A stretch of 64,000 nucleotides of DNA from Sipunculus nudus (GCA_026874595.1 CM049322.1:7609900-7673899), one strand, 5' to 3'. Numbered from the stretch's first letter, positions 19,411 to 29,506 are shown. Program-made: numbers and translations. Notes: generated by a model from the sequence alone, not told the origin.

Positions 19411-19498
19411 CGCGCACCGACTGCGTTTCGCTTATTGTGCTCGCAGTTGCAGGACTTGACAGTTGTTTCGACCAGAAGCGTAGACATACGGTTCAAAC

Positions 19499-22400
19499 AT
19501 GCACAGGTCGGGTGGTAGTAAACCAGACGAGAAAGACTACACCAGTCTTTGCGAGACCGGCGATCTGGGGGATATCACGCCTGTCCGTTTGTATGTGGTC
19601 AAGAGGGACGATTTGCTCTCGCTTGACGTCGCAGGAGGCATCATAGTTAAACAGCTGTTGGCGCAATGCGAAGGGGAACCCGGTGGTTGGTTACCTGTCG
19701 TGAGGGGGCTGACCGTGGAAAGTGATCTGCCCTGGAAAGGTTTCGTGGAGACACCGGACGGTGAAGTCAACAGTGCCGGCAGGTATCCGTTCTTGTTCCT
19801 CCTGCACGGGTACGATGACCCGCGTCTACACGAGCATGACAACCCGATGAGACGAATGAAGAACGTGAGGCAGGTCATCGATGACATGCTGCAGACCACA
19901 ACCCCCGCCTGGGAAGGTTGTGAGAAAAGCGAGTTTTTTCCCGTTCCGCAGAAATACACGTCTGCCGACCTGGTGGACAATGGCAAGGACCTGCACTCCC
20001 TGACTGTGCAGCGGATCATGAGCGTTGTGAAGAGTGAAGGACCGCCACTGGAGGCGAAAGATTTTTTCATCTTTGGAACGTTTACGTGGGCGCATATCAG
20101 CGCACTCATGCACGGTTGCATGTTCCTCGTGCGGGACTCGGTCAGGCGTGACGTATCCCTGCACGAAAACCTAAACGCGGTCACCGTGGATTTGTGGGAC
20201 GCGACGCTGGCCTACGCTACACGCCGTTCTGCTCCAAAGCGACGGCCGCAACGGAAGCAGTTGCTTGCGGACGTCCTGCAGGACGACAGGAATTCCCCGA
20301 CGGAAGAGCCCATTGAAAACCTTCTGGTCGTGTCACCCGTGCTCAGCCAGCTGATGTGGAGCATCGTCAGGGGCCTGATGCACAACCTACATATCAAACC
20401 GTACTTGGCAGACGTGGTTGTTTACATGCTCGACACACCAGTGCACCGGCAGGTGGATCTGCCTCCAGGTTTCTCATCCCCGTACCAAAACCAACAGGCA
20501 TGTGACAAACGGCGGCAGATATCTGAAGAAACCGCCCCTTTGGTTGCTCTGCTGGTGTATCTCACGCTCACCCAGAACACCAGTTGCCGGTTCGCGGATA
20601 CTGTCGAATTCAAAAACTGGCCATGCGACGAGGACGTGCACTCTTCCCTCGTGCGACAGGCGGAGGCCACACCTTTCGGTAACCCAGAGAAGTGTACAGC
20701 AGAACTGGAGCGCATGATGCCAGGTCACATGGAACGCCAAATGTCACCTTGCCTGGCTGAAGCCGTAGCAATGTCGTTGAGGTTGAATGAGGCTTCACTG
20801 CTGTGCAGTTTGCTGAAGTCCACGGACTCAGCCGCCGTGGACATGACGTCTTTCTTACTGACAGACAGGCAGGCCCAGCTACGGACGTCGCAGAAATGGC
20901 GTGCTTCGTTTGACATCGACAACTACCCTTTCGAACTACCGTTCGATAAGCAGGAGCGTCAGGGCAACGTCAAATCGCACATGGACACGGCAGGCCGCCA
21001 CGGCAATACCGTCTTGGCCCAAAGGCTTGTCGGCCTTTCGTTGGACCTCCACGTTACGGCCAGGTCGCTAGATTCGTTCGAAACTCTGGCGGAAGGGGTG
21101 CCCTGGGACGCTGACTTGAGCGATGTGAAAAAAGCGATTAATACACGTATGTGTCACAAATGCCACAAGGACGGGGTCAGTTTGGACAGGGGACCGGAAA
21201 ACTGCCCCTGTGTGTGGTTCCCACGCCCCGTCAGGCAGATCCTCGAAAAGCGGGGGACAGCTCACGACGGGCTATGCGTACCTGGGTTGCACGTGCTGTG
21301 CAAAGGACCCCATTTTACGGGCAATGTTGAGAAATCGTCCTTTGTCCAGAGAAAAGAATCTGACAGCAGAAGAAGAGAGTCGCAAGAAGCACCTTCGGGT
21401 GTGTTGGCACGCGTGCTCAAAGAAATACCGCCGGAACTGGATATGATCGTGCAGCCCCACGCGGGACGTCTACACACGTCCTTCATTGACGCGCTCGCCG
21501 GTTGTTTCATTACAAAACCCGACTCGCAGCTGCGAAAGAAGCACGACAGTACGCCTTTGGATGTCACGAACGTTTGCAAAATGTTCTCGTGTGTGACTGA
21601 TACAGTCGCGAGCGTAACGTTGGAAGCCAAACGCTTCGCGAACCTCGCCGCCGAGAGAACAGCTAACAGGAAGGCGGGGGCGACAGATGTAGAGAAACTG
21701 CGGTCTGAACTGGCCATCACGTTGTCGGGCGAGATGTTGGCCTACCAGGGTGCAGCTGTGTGGAAGATGCACCAGTGCACACTGCTGCACCAGTGCTTGC
21801 TGGCTTCTAACATGGCGCAAGCAGATGTATTCAAGCGGCTGCAGAGCGCAGCTGCTACGTACCAGCAGGTGCAACTGTCGCTTTTGCATTCACCGTTGAT
21901 GCTCGACAAACCGTTGTTCTCGTACAAGCCGTACGTTGTCAGGAGCGCGAGTGTACCTTCCCTGCACGATCAGGGGAGGGTTCTGGCGCACGAACACTGT
22001 TCGAAGGATTGCGTCTGGTACAAGGTCCAAGACGCATACTGTAAAATGAACACCACCACGTGGTACAAAGATAAATCTGCCGCAAACAAGAAAGGATGGC
22101 AGCGCCCGCAGGGAAGCGTTGATGCCCCGTTTGCTGAAACGCACGGTTCCATACGTGCCTCGATCATGGAGTCGCGCAGTGCGGGTGTCAGTGCTGCCGA
22201 CATATATCAGGAACAGGGTGACTTCACCGTAACTCCGCGGGTGTCTGGTTTATCAGACGATGCAGTCGAGGATGAAGCAATTCCACCGGCTGTTGCGGCA
22301 GATGTGACAAGCGTTGTCCGGAATTCATCGTACGACTACATCATCGGCAACCACGAAAATGAAGAGGAGAGGTTTCGTGGAACGGGGTGGGGGTGGGTGA

Positions 22401-23470
22401 GCGGTCTGTCCGTCTTCACGAAACCTCTGTCTCGTGACACGCAAGGATGGATCGTCCAGATCATACAGAGTTGTTACCACCCTTCACTTAAAAAGATGAT
22501 CCAGGCAAAGACCTTGCGTGAACTCGCGTTGGATGCTGAGGAATCTGGGGTGCACCTGCGGCAAGCGGACGTGCATGCTCTGGTGCGTTTGGTGCAGCTG
22601 GTCGAGACCAGCCCGCTGCGCGGCGGGAGACATGTCAGCGGTTCCAAGGAATTCACGTCTTTCCTCCTCCAGTCTCAGCTGTTCTGTCACATGAGCCAGC
22701 TATCCGATGCACACCAGAAGGAAAACGCCATTTTACCCGTTTGGGTGCAAGCTGGATGGGGTGGCGTCACCTTTAACAACCCAAAGAGCGAGTCTGGTGA
22801 AGCGCAGATGCCCGTCTTCCGTGATGCCGGTCTCGTGATGGTGAAGGACGGCGTGTCCTGCCTGAACGAAGCTAGTTCTTTGCGCTACAAGGTCACGGTG
22901 GCGTGTATGAGGCCGAATTTTTATGTTCTGCAAAACCATCTTGTGGTCCGTCACCGGATGTTGATGGGTGTGAACGAGACTGAGCTCTCAGCACTGTATA
23001 CAGGCGCGCTCAAGTCGATGAACTGGCCGCGTGCGGGAAAACAAGATGCTGACGATAAACGGCAATACCCGCTCTTTCTGGGGGTTAGCACGGAGCCGTT
23101 CTCTCAACGCATGCAGGTGCACCACGCTGCACGCAGTGTGCTACACGGCATGGACGCAGCCGGCAGGACAGGAAGCATCCAAGACCTCGAAACGTGTTTG
23201 GACGACATGTGTGAGGACCCTGACGTTCCTGTCGAAAAAGTGGCTGGTCTGTTGTACCAGATAATATCCACACGTTTAGGAAACAGCGGAGTGGATATCG
23301 AACAGCTGCCGAAAAGCAGCTTGGACGCAGAGACGTTCAGGTGCGTCGATGACTTTTGTACCCGTTTCCCTTACGTCCGCATGGACGAAAACGATTTGTC
23401 ATCCGCTCTCCGTTTTCTCATGCCGATCGGCGAGCCGGACCCGAAACGCAGGCGGGTTTCTACCGATTAA
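19499..23470 (+). CDS. Probable major capsid protein, 1323 aa
   Basis: This is the longest closed frame in the window, with a clean ATG start 89 bp after a TATA box. Major capsid proteins of herpesviruses are about 1,300-1,400 aa, and this length, the lack of signal peptide, membrane segments or long low-complexity tracts, and its position beside the protease/scaffold gene fit that role. I see no short signature motif that proves it. A cysteine-rich patch lies near residues 540-590 (CHKCHKDG and CPCVWFPRP), and the C-terminus ends in a basic DPKRRRVSTD tail, which looks like a nuclear import signal. It would form the hexons and pentons of the capsid in the nucleus. Another large structural or tegument protein is the alternative. 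Confidence 0.55.
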   Translation: MHRSGGSKPDEKDYTSLCETGDLGDITPVRLYVVKRDDLLSLDVAGGIIVKQLLAQCEGEPGGWLPVVRGLTVESDLPWKGFVETPDGEVNSAGRYPFLFLLHGYDDPRLHEHDNPMRRMKNVRQVIDDMLQTTTPAWEGCEKSEFFPVPQKYTSADLVDNGKDLHSLTVQRIMSVVKSEGPPLEAKDFFIFGTFTWAHISALMHGCMFLVRDSVRRDVSLHENLNAVTVDLWDATLAYATRRSAPKRRPQRKQLLADVLQDDRNSPTEEPIENLLVVSPVLSQLMWSIVRGLMHNLHIKPYLADVVVYMLDTPVHRQVDLPPGFSSPYQNQQACDKRRQISEETAPLVALLVYLTLTQNTSCRFADTVEFKNWPCDEDVHSSLVRQAEATPFGNPEKCTAELERMMPGHMERQMSPCLAEAVAMSLRLNEASLLCSLLKSTDSAAVDMTSFLLTDRQAQLRTSQKWRASFDIDNYPFELPFDKQERQGNVKSHMDTAGRHGNTVLAQRLVGLSLDLHVTARSLDSFETLAEGVPWDADLSDVKKAINTRMCHKCHKDGVSLDRGPENCPCVWFPRPVRQILEKRGTAHDGLCVPGLHVLCKGPHFTGNVEKSSFVQRKESDSRRRESQEAPSGVLARVLKEIPPELDMIVQPHAGRLHTSFIDALAGCFITKPDSQLRKKHDSTPLDVTNVCKMFSCVTDTVASVTLEAKRFANLAAERTANRKAGATDVEKLRSELAITLSGEMLAYQGAAVWKMHQCTLLHQCLLASNMAQADVFKRLQSAAATYQQVQLSLLHSPLMLDKPLFSYKPYVVRSASVPSLHDQGRVLAHEHCSKDCVWYKVQDAYCKMNTTTWYKDKSAANKKGWQRPQGSVDAPFAETHGSIRASIMESRSAGVSAADIYQEQGDFTVTPRVSGLSDDAVEDEAIPPAVAADVTSVVRNSSYDYIIGNHENEEERFRGTGWGWVSGLSVFTKPLSRDTQGWIVQIIQSCYHPSLKKMIQAKTLRELALDAEESGVHLRQADVHALVRLVQLVETSPLRGGRHVSGSKEFTSFLLQSQLFCHMSQLSDAHQKENAILPVWVQAGWGGVTFNNPKSESGEAQMPVFRDAGLVMVKDGVSCLNEASSLRYKVTVACMRPNFYVLQNHLVVRHRMLMGVNETELSALYTGALKSMNWPRAGKQDADDKRQYPLFLGVSTEPFSQRMQVHHAARSVLHGMDAAGRTGSIQDLETCLDDMCEDPDVPVEKVAGLLYQIISTRLGNSGVDIEQLPKSSLDAETFRCVDDFCTRFPYVRMDENDLSSALRFLMPIGEPDPKRRRVSTD

Positions 23471-23706
23471 TGAATCACATGATTGTGTCCTTGAATGTGG
23501 GTCGTGCACCTGTTTTTGTTTATTGCTATGGTATATCATATTAAAAACTATATTGCTTTTATACGTGTTTGTGTTTTCTGTTGCGTGCATCGTCTGTCTG
23601 TTGTATGGTCCAGTCGGTCCTGTGCATGCGTGGTTGGAATGTTGCTATTTGAATGATTTATCACATGTTTCGTTGTAAACCCTGTGTGCACGTCGGTATA
23701 TATATA

Positions 23707-23714
23707 TATTTGTG
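23707..23714 (+). promoter_or_regulatory. TATTTGTG candidate late promoter element
   Basis: TATTTGTG follows a TATATATA run 54 bp upstream of the ATG at 23768. The same eight bases occur in the correct orientation upstream of three minus-strand genes (28284-28291, 29481-29488, 43240-43247). Confidence 0.4.
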
Positions 23715-23767
23715 TCGTGACTGCGACTTTATAACAGCCGCACTGGTGACAGTTTGGTTCATTTGCT

Positions 23768-24565
23768 ATGTCTGACATACAAGGGGTTACACTTGGTACA
23801 GCAGGGTACCACGCGGACGATATGTCATTACCAAATGAAGACGTTCATCGTTCTGATGAGGAAGGCGGGTCGGGAGAAAGGGAAGAGAACAACAATCCCC
23901 GGGACGGTGTCGCCGATGACCCTTGTGGCTGGCCTGTACTGGGATCCGGAGATGAGGATGACAGTGGGGGAGAACTACAAGAAAACGTGGAGGATTCGTC
24001 GTCGTCGTCGTCGTCGTCTGACATGGACGATGAAGAGATGATTATGCGTTACGAAAAGTGCATGTCGGAAGCCGATGGGAATATTGCAACATTTTTCGAG
24101 ACGCACGGCCGTCAGATGTCTCTGTGGAGATACTTGGACGTAATCGATCTCTCTCTGTCGAGCACAATGGCAAAAGACATGTGGTCGATATGTTCAGCTA
24201 TTGCAGAGAGGTTACCCGAAGAGCCAGGTGAAGAAGGGCAGGTCACAACATTTGAACCAGGAATCCTGATTTGGGTGGCATTCTGTCAAATGTGGTGCCA
24301 GCATTGCTTCCAGTTGATGCGGAGAGTGGTTGCGACGTCAGGGATTGGTGCGAATTTACCTACTCCTTACAGCACACTTGACAATTACGAGGTAGATGAA
24401 TATGTCCGGAACAACGTGACCCCGAGGTCTATTTGCATGGCCCTTTTCCTGGGGCAACGGGAGTGGCGGGGTTGCGGTTGCACATTGTGCAGGAGACTCG
24501 AAACCAGTCTGCCGCTTCTGCAGGGATTACAAACTGTGGCGTACATTTCTTGTCCGCGCCATTGA
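23768..24565 (+). CDS. Unknown acidic protein, 265 aa
   Basis: I do not recognise this protein. The N-terminal 95 residues are strongly acidic and disordered, with an eight-serine run near 76-84 followed by DMDDEEM. The C-terminal 170 residues are more hydrophobic and helical-looking, with clustered Trp and Cys (WVAFCQMWCQHCF) and a CGCTLC pair near 240. An acidic Ser-rich head with a folded tail is seen in several viral regulators, but no family can be named. The ATG at 23768 has a TATTTGTG element 54 bp upstream. It lies between the probable major capsid gene and glycoprotein B, all on the plus strand. Confidence 0.65.
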   Translation: MSDIQGVTLGTAGYHADDMSLPNEDVHRSDEEGGSGEREENNNPRDGVADDPCGWPVLGSGDEDDSGGELQENVEDSSSSSSSSDMDDEEMIMRYEKCMSEADGNIATFFETHGRQMSLWRYLDVIDLSLSSTMAKDMWSICSAIAERLPEEPGEEGQVTTFEPGILIWVAFCQMWCQHCFQLMRRVVATSGIGANLPTPYSTLDNYEVDEYVRNNVTPRSICMALFLGQREWRGCGCTLCRRLETSLPLLQGLQTVAYISCPRH

Positions 24566-24740
24566 TTCACGCACAAACATGCGGTGTTCTTTTGTCAGTA
24601 TTTGTCACGGACCACATGTACTATATTGACCCCCATAGCACGTTTTCATGCTTTGTCGATCGGTTCGTGTATTATCACCGTTTAGTTGTCTAGCGTAGAC
24701 GTCACGTGTGTGTTCATCGGAAACGTCAACGTCTGTGGCC

Positions 24741-27299
24741 ATGTGTGGAATATTGTCTTGGGTGCTGCGTGTTTGCTTCGCAGTGACTGCTTTCCAGCAA
24801 ATGTCCGGCGCCGTCACTTCCTCGGCCATCGACATAACAACGCTTAACACCTCGCAACGTGCGTACGCGGACCTGAAAGGGAACGAACGTTTGAACAGAC
24901 TGCGGTTCTGTGACCCGCGGACGCCGTCCAAATATGTACATTTCGCTCCTCACCCCAGATGCCCCCATGCAGCTGACCATGCACAGGACCACCACGAAAC
25001 CGGGACGGTTATCACTTTCAAGAGGAATATTCAAGCTACCAGGACCGACGCCATGGCCTGCCAGTGGTTCGTATCGTACAGAAAAACGTACACGGGTTGG
25101 TTTGGTCACAAATTTATAACTGACAAATGGGACCGCCCGATTGCGCCTCCCTCGGCAGAAGAGTGTCGGAAATGGCGCTCAACAAGGGACTGCACGATCG
25201 ACGGCAAGACGCACATGTTGTATTATGTCAGCATGAGCCACGACGGATACGTCACGTATTCCAGCAACATACCTGTCAGTGTGAAGTATAATTGGTTCGC
25301 GTTCGGGTACGATCCGGAAACGTACACTCACAACTGTATCATGAAAGAAGTGTATGTTGTCGCTTCTCCCCCGTATCAGGTTGTGCACACGTCGCTGGGC
25401 ATGGCTCAGAACCTGTCGAGCACGGGAGCCAGATCGTTTGAACTGGGCAGTCACATAACCACTGACGAATGGGTCATCGTTTGGCACAAAGTCGAACCTA
25501 CGATGTCATGCGGTTATGTACTGGCAGAGATACACCATAACGTAACCAAGGTTAAGCTGGGTGACGGCAACGGGCGCTTCTACTTGGTGCTGGAGGACGC
25601 CAAACAAATGCTTACATTTGACCGACAGAAACATATGATACCTAGTCTCAGTGCCATCGATCATCCCTACTGCGTGTCAAAGAGGCTGAGTTCAATGAAC
25701 TACACGGAAATGTACTGGGACACCTATTACGGGATCGTCGCTTGGATACCTGACACTGTTCCCGTTTCTGCAATCGAAAACCACCTCAACCATTCCACGG
25801 TACATCTGAATGTAAGCGTAGTAAACCATGACCACTTGTGTGAGGAGTACAAGAGGAAGCAGCACGCCGACGCTCACGGGGCTGCCGCGTTAAACTGCAC
25901 GCATTACCTTTCTCGCCGAAGACGTGACACTGGCCACGCAACCAGGTCGGAACTGCTGCTGATGACCAACGAAATAATGGAAAATGTGAGGTATTTTGTG
26001 TCTGGGAAGATTGTGGACTGGATGAACTCGCAACAGCGTCAGCGCCTGGACACTTGGTGCGCTCAGAGTTATTACGACCACAACATGGCGCGTTCTCTTG
26101 CCATTGTCAACCCGTCGTCTGTGCTGTCCGTGTACTTAGGGCGGGACGTGTATGCCAAACCGCGCGGCAGCGTTTACGAGATAAGCCGATGCAGGTTCCT
26201 CAATGAAACGGACTTCCGTCTTGCCCGCAGTCTGGAGGTCGGCGAGGGCAAATCGTTGTGCTACAGCAGGCCTCTCATATACTTCAATGACCCGGCGGAC
26301 GGGGGCAACAGGACGGCCAACATGACCGGGATAAAGGACATGGAACCTCTGCGGGGCCAGGCCATGGATGACGGACGGATCGTGATCCCGCCCAAGTACA
26401 CGGAATCCTGCCGCTACCCGAACATGTTGCGTTTTTACATCAACGAGGTACCGCTCACGTACAAAAACTACACTCTTATCACCCTGCCGGACGAAAACGG
26501 GACAGAAACCGAATTTGCTGTGTTGTCGGACCTGCCTTCTGAAAATTACATCCGTGATATGAATTACGGCTACATAGTGGATGACGTCGATCCCGCCCTG
26601 CGGGACGTCACCGATTTCCTGCCCCCGATAGAGGCCGATGTCCCCATCATGGAAAACCCTTACACGGACAAGGAAATCGAAGGCGAGCTCGATCTCATGT
26701 CTATGCTGGAAAACGCGAACCAGATGCGCGTTTTCGATCGCCATTTACGTTGGACGATGGCCATGTATCAGGTTTACACCAGCAATGACCCAGACCTGGG
26801 GAAAATCGCTTCCGACATAATCAACGGCATCGGCAGCGCCGTTGGCACAGTATTCAATGGTGCGTTGGATTTCTTCGGTAAACTCCTTTCTGGGATTTTG
26901 GGATTCCTCGGTACACTTGCTGGTAAGGTGATCGCTTTTATACTGGGGATAATGGTGGGTATCGGTGGCGTTTATGCCTTTTTTGTACTCCTAAGACAAA
27001 TGACAGCCCTGACCGTGCAAGCGGGGCACGGGGCCTACGTCAAGTACAGAGACAGGAAAAGCGGGGTGCCAACGGTTGTTATCAGAGACCGTCGGTCGTC
27101 CACGTCGTCGAGTTCCTCCTCTACGTCGTCGTCGTCCGAGGGAGAAGACGAACCGACGGGAAAAGGCGAGCAAACCCGTCTGCTGGGGAAAACAGGAAAA
27201 GATAACATTGTGAACGCTGAAAAGGACATGTGGGACAAGAAATGGAATAAAAGATCGACAAGACGGGACAAATTGTCCATATGGCCTAGCGTATATTAA
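24741..27299 (+). CDS. Glycoprotein B homologue (class III fusion glycoprotein)
   Basis: The 852-aa frame starts at ATG 24741; the upstream GTG at 24708 is not a likely start. The first 20 residues form a signal peptide (MCGILSWVLRVCFAVTAFQQ). A furin-type site RRRR is at about residues 392-395, as in many glycoprotein B homologues. The region after it (near NPSSVLSVYLGRDVYAKPR and LCYSRPLIYF) matches the conserved central part of the family. There are numerous N-x-S/T sites. A long hydrophobic stretch at about 700-755 holds the membrane-proximal region and transmembrane segment. A Ser-rich acidic cytoplasmic tail follows. It would sit in the virion envelope and drive membrane fusion. Polyadenylation signal AATAAA overlaps the end. 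A CACGTG at 24703 precedes the gene. Confidence 0.85.
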   Translation: MCGILSWVLRVCFAVTAFQQMSGAVTSSAIDITTLNTSQRAYADLKGNERLNRLRFCDPRTPSKYVHFAPHPRCPHAADHAQDHHETGTVITFKRNIQATRTDAMACQWFVSYRKTYTGWFGHKFITDKWDRPIAPPSAEECRKWRSTRDCTIDGKTHMLYYVSMSHDGYVTYSSNIPVSVKYNWFAFGYDPETYTHNCIMKEVYVVASPPYQVVHTSLGMAQNLSSTGARSFELGSHITTDEWVIVWHKVEPTMSCGYVLAEIHHNVTKVKLGDGNGRFYLVLEDAKQMLTFDRQKHMIPSLSAIDHPYCVSKRLSSMNYTEMYWDTYYGIVAWIPDTVPVSAIENHLNHSTVHLNVSVVNHDHLCEEYKRKQHADAHGAAALNCTHYLSRRRRDTGHATRSELLLMTNEIMENVRYFVSGKIVDWMNSQQRQRLDTWCAQSYYDHNMARSLAIVNPSSVLSVYLGRDVYAKPRGSVYEISRCRFLNETDFRLARSLEVGEGKSLCYSRPLIYFNDPADGGNRTANMTGIKDMEPLRGQAMDDGRIVIPPKYTESCRYPNMLRFYINEVPLTYKNYTLITLPDENGTETEFAVLSDLPSENYIRDMNYGYIVDDVDPALRDVTDFLPPIEADVPIMENPYTDKEIEGELDLMSMLENANQMRVFDRHLRWTMAMYQVYTSNDPDLGKIASDIINGIGSAVGTVFNGALDFFGKLLSGILGFLGTLAGKVIAFILGIMVGIGGVYAFFVLLRQMTALTVQAGHGAYVKYRDRKSGVPTVVIRDRRSSTSSSSSSTSSSSEGEDEPTGKGEQTRLLGKTGKDNIVNAEKDMWDKKWNKRSTRRDKLSIWPSVY

Positions 27300-27305
27300 A
27301 ATAAA
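27300..27305 (+). terminator. Polyadenylation signal for glycoprotein B
   Basis: AATAAA overlaps the stop codon of the glycoprotein B frame. A second AATAAA lies near 27409. A run of about 14 C is at 27369-27382. Confidence 0.6.
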
Positions 27306-27445
27306 AAAACGTATACGTCTTATATAGACCTATGGGTTGTCTTGTATGCAACTGTACAAGTAATGGACCACCCCCCCCCCCCCCCTCTTTCCACCATTGT
27401 ATGATGATCAATAAAAGTAACAAGAAAACGTGTCAGTTGTTGTCG

Positions 27446-27451
27446 TTTATT
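27446..27451 (-). terminator. Polyadenylation signal for the 27530-28246 gene
   Basis: TTTATT on plus (AATAAA on minus) lies 79 bp beyond the stop of the convergent minus-strand gene. Confidence 0.5.
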
Positions 27452-27529
27452 AAAAAGGAAATAAGTGATATACATGTGCCTGAATCCGTATATATCCGAA
27501 CTGTGAACTATAACAAAAATGTCGGGTGT

Positions 27530-28246
27530 TCACGGTAAACTTTGCTGACGAACGATATGAAAAATACAGCAACAAACACGCAACACGTCGTTCAGATCAG
27601 CTCTCACTGTCCCTGGTAGACCCAAGTTCATCGATATAGAACCGGCGTCGGGGAAAATGTAACTCGTGACGTCTTCCCACGGGTGACGAGTTATGCTGGC
27701 GTTAACAGCGTTCGACGACGACACTCCGATCACGATATCCGCAGGCAAGGGCCCTGTCAACAGCCCGTCGGGTCCTCCGCGTTGTCCGCGAAATGTTTGT
27801 TTCATCCCACGCACGAAACGGTTCAGCTTCCCTTTTCCCTTCCCGCGTATGAACGAGACGCGCTCGTCTCCAGCCTGCCAAATACAAACTGACGTGGCGT
27901 CCGTCTCGACGTCAACACTGGTGTCTGAAGTGCTGTGCCGTGCGGAATCTGACCCCAACCATCGTTTGAACTGCATGTCGAGATCCGTTGACCGAACTAG
28001 AACTCTGTTTCCTGTGACGTGGAATACGACCGTTTTATCACCACTCGTCGCCAGGTTGAAAAACACGTGAACATCCGAACCGCTGTCGAGGCACCAGTAA
28101 AGAAGGATTCCATCTGATTCGAGGTGCAGCGTGTTCAACACGTAATCTGTGACACGACTGTTAGAGTTTGTTGTTCCACTTCCTGGAACCGTAGCAGACA
28201 GGCGGGTCTTTCTACCGGTTGTGCGGTGCATAGTTTCAAGAGTCAT
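27530..28246 (-). CDS. Unknown protein, 238 aa
   Basis: I do not recognise this protein. The frame opens with a TTG at 28288, but the first ATG is at 28246. The protein is Ser/Thr/Val-rich with alternating hydrophobic pattern (VLNTLHLESDGILLYWCLD, VVFHVTGNRVLV), suggesting beta structure. A basic stretch (RGKGKGKLNRFVRGMKQTFRGQRGG) at about 150-175 could bind nucleic acid. It has no membrane segment. A TATTTGTG element lies at 28284-28291, 38 bp upstream of the ATG. It is convergent with glycoprotein B and is the last of a run of minus-strand genes. Confidence 0.65.
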   Translation of the reverse strand: MTLETMHRTTGRKTRLSATVPGSGTTNSNSRVTDYVLNTLHLESDGILLYWCLDSGSDVHVFFNLATSGDKTVVFHVTGNRVLVRSTDLDMQFKRWLGSDSARHSTSDTSVDVETDATSVCIWQAGDERVSFIRGKGKGKLNRFVRGMKQTFRGQRGGPDGLLTGPLPADIVIGVSSSNAVNASITRHPWEDVTSYIFPDAGSISMNLGLPGTVRADLNDVLRVCCCIFHIVRQQSLP

Positions 28247-28283
28247 ACTTTTGTTCGGGGGGCACAACAGACGTTGTGACAAA

Positions 28284-28291
28284 CACAAATA
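28284..28291 (-). promoter_or_regulatory. TATTTGTG candidate late promoter element
   Basis: On the minus strand it reads within CACCTTTTATTTGTG, 38 bp upstream of the ATG at 28246. The same longer string occurs at 29481-29495. Confidence 0.4.
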
Positions 28292-28315
28292 AAAGGTGTC
28301 TACCGTGCGCGATTT

Positions 28316-29392
28316 CTAGTCCGTGTCACCGCACGTGCATCCCATTTCCTTCATCTTTTTGTAGAAGACGGATTCGGGGTCAGAGCAAACGACAAACACG
28401 GTAGGCACGCCGCCATGGTGCGATGCCTTGCTTTCATACATTTCGTTGGCTTCAACCATAAACAAAGGCTTGCGCGTCTGAATGTCCATCGCCAGGTTCA
28501 TCGGGCGTTCTTGTCCGTCGTCCCGCTTGTTTGTGACGCGGACGGCTTTTGCGCCGTTGTCTTGTGAAGGTTTGCACAAGACACAGTAAGCGGGGTATTC
28601 TAAGGGCTCGTCGTCATCATCAATCGTCGTGTCCGTTACAGGTGCTAGGTCATACAAGCGCACGTCGGTGCACGGTCTCACGGGAGCGCCGTCCCTTTTA
28701 ACCAAGTCTTCCAAGTGGACATACCTCAGGCGATGGACGGCCCCGGTCACTGGATCCATTTCCTCCATTAGATATCCCTGTGTGGATATCATATTTTCTA
28801 TGTAGCGGTTCATTTTAGGATGCTTGCATTGTACCAGCACAGAATGGGGGTGAGGGAACTGGCGGTCCCCCGGTGGCACAGGCTCCAAGGATCCGTGAAC
28901 AGAACATGGCCGGTGGCGTTTCGTTGAATGCGTATCAAGAGACGTGACATCCGTAGTGTCTGGAGTTGTGCTGTGATGTTTGTCATACATCGTCTCAGAG
29001 GGCGTTTGTGGGGTGCTGGCAGTTGTTTGAATGTTCAGATTCGGTTTAGGTTGCGCGACGGAAGAAGATAAACGTAACTTGCTTTTTCCGCGGAGCGTAC
29101 GGTCAGAACGGCATTGTTGGCTCTTTGACTTGGTTGCATGAATCATTTCCTTTTTCTCCATCTTTTTCCTTTTCGGTTGCACCCGTGCGTCTTCCGCACA
29201 TTCTAACATTCCAGCGCCCAACCAGTTTTCTAACGCTTCCTGGTCGATTTTCTGTTCGCGGACTGTCACGCCTGGTAGAGGTGCGGGCCCGTCCTGCGTT
29301 TCCTGGCATGTGGCTATGGCAGCTATATGGTGAAGAGCGGCCATTGACTCGCGATTGCGGGTATTCTTTGTGGTATGATCTGCCGTGTCCAT
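28316..29392 (-). CDS. Unknown protein, 358 aa, with NLS-like patch
   Basis: I do not recognise this protein. The frame opens with GTG at 29470; the first ATG is at 29392. The N-terminal half is charged and low in complexity, with a basic KRKKMEKKE patch at about residues 74-82 and Ser/Thr/Pro-rich sequence to about 170. The C-terminal half is more globular and has scattered Cys (CVLCKPSQD, MGCTCGDTD at the very end). A nuclear protein is likely. A TATTTGTG element at 29481-29488 is 89 bp upstream of this ATG but only 11 bp upstream of the GTG, so the promoter fits either a long leader or a non-ATG start. Confidence 0.65.
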   Translation of the reverse strand: MDTADHTTKNTRNRESMAALHHIAAIATCQETQDGPAPLPGVTVREQKIDQEALENWLGAGMLECAEDARVQPKRKKMEKKEMIHATKSKSQQCRSDRTLRGKSKLRLSSSVAQPKPNLNIQTTASTPQTPSETMYDKHHSTTPDTTDVTSLDTHSTKRHRPCSVHGSLEPVPPGDRQFPHPHSVLVQCKHPKMNRYIENMISTQGYLMEEMDPVTGAVHRLRYVHLEDLVKRDGAPVRPCTDVRLYDLAPVTDTTIDDDDEPLEYPAYCVLCKPSQDNGAKAVRVTNKRDDGQERPMNLAMDIQTRKPLFMVEANEMYESKASHHGGVPTVFVVCSDPESVFYKKMKEMGCTCGDTD

Positions 29393-29480
29393 GAGTGCGG
29401 ATGTATTCGTGATATGAACAAAATGCACTTTGCTGCCAGGACTGAATTGTACATCGTGTGACGCAACCACGGGTCTCCGT

Positions 29481-29488
29481 CACAAATA
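29481..29488 (-). promoter_or_regulatory. TATTTGTG candidate late promoter element
   Basis: On minus this lies in a string shared with 28284-28298 (GACACCTTTTATTTGTG). It precedes the 28316-29392 gene and falls just below the stop of the 29507-31804 gene. Confidence 0.4.
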
Positions 29489-29506
29489 AAAGGTGTCGGA
29501 TGTGGA

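Noticed and set aside
24708-24740. GTG start for glycoprotein B at 24708
   Set aside because: The ATG at 24741 begins directly with the signal peptide, and the GTG extension adds a polar sequence that would disturb it.
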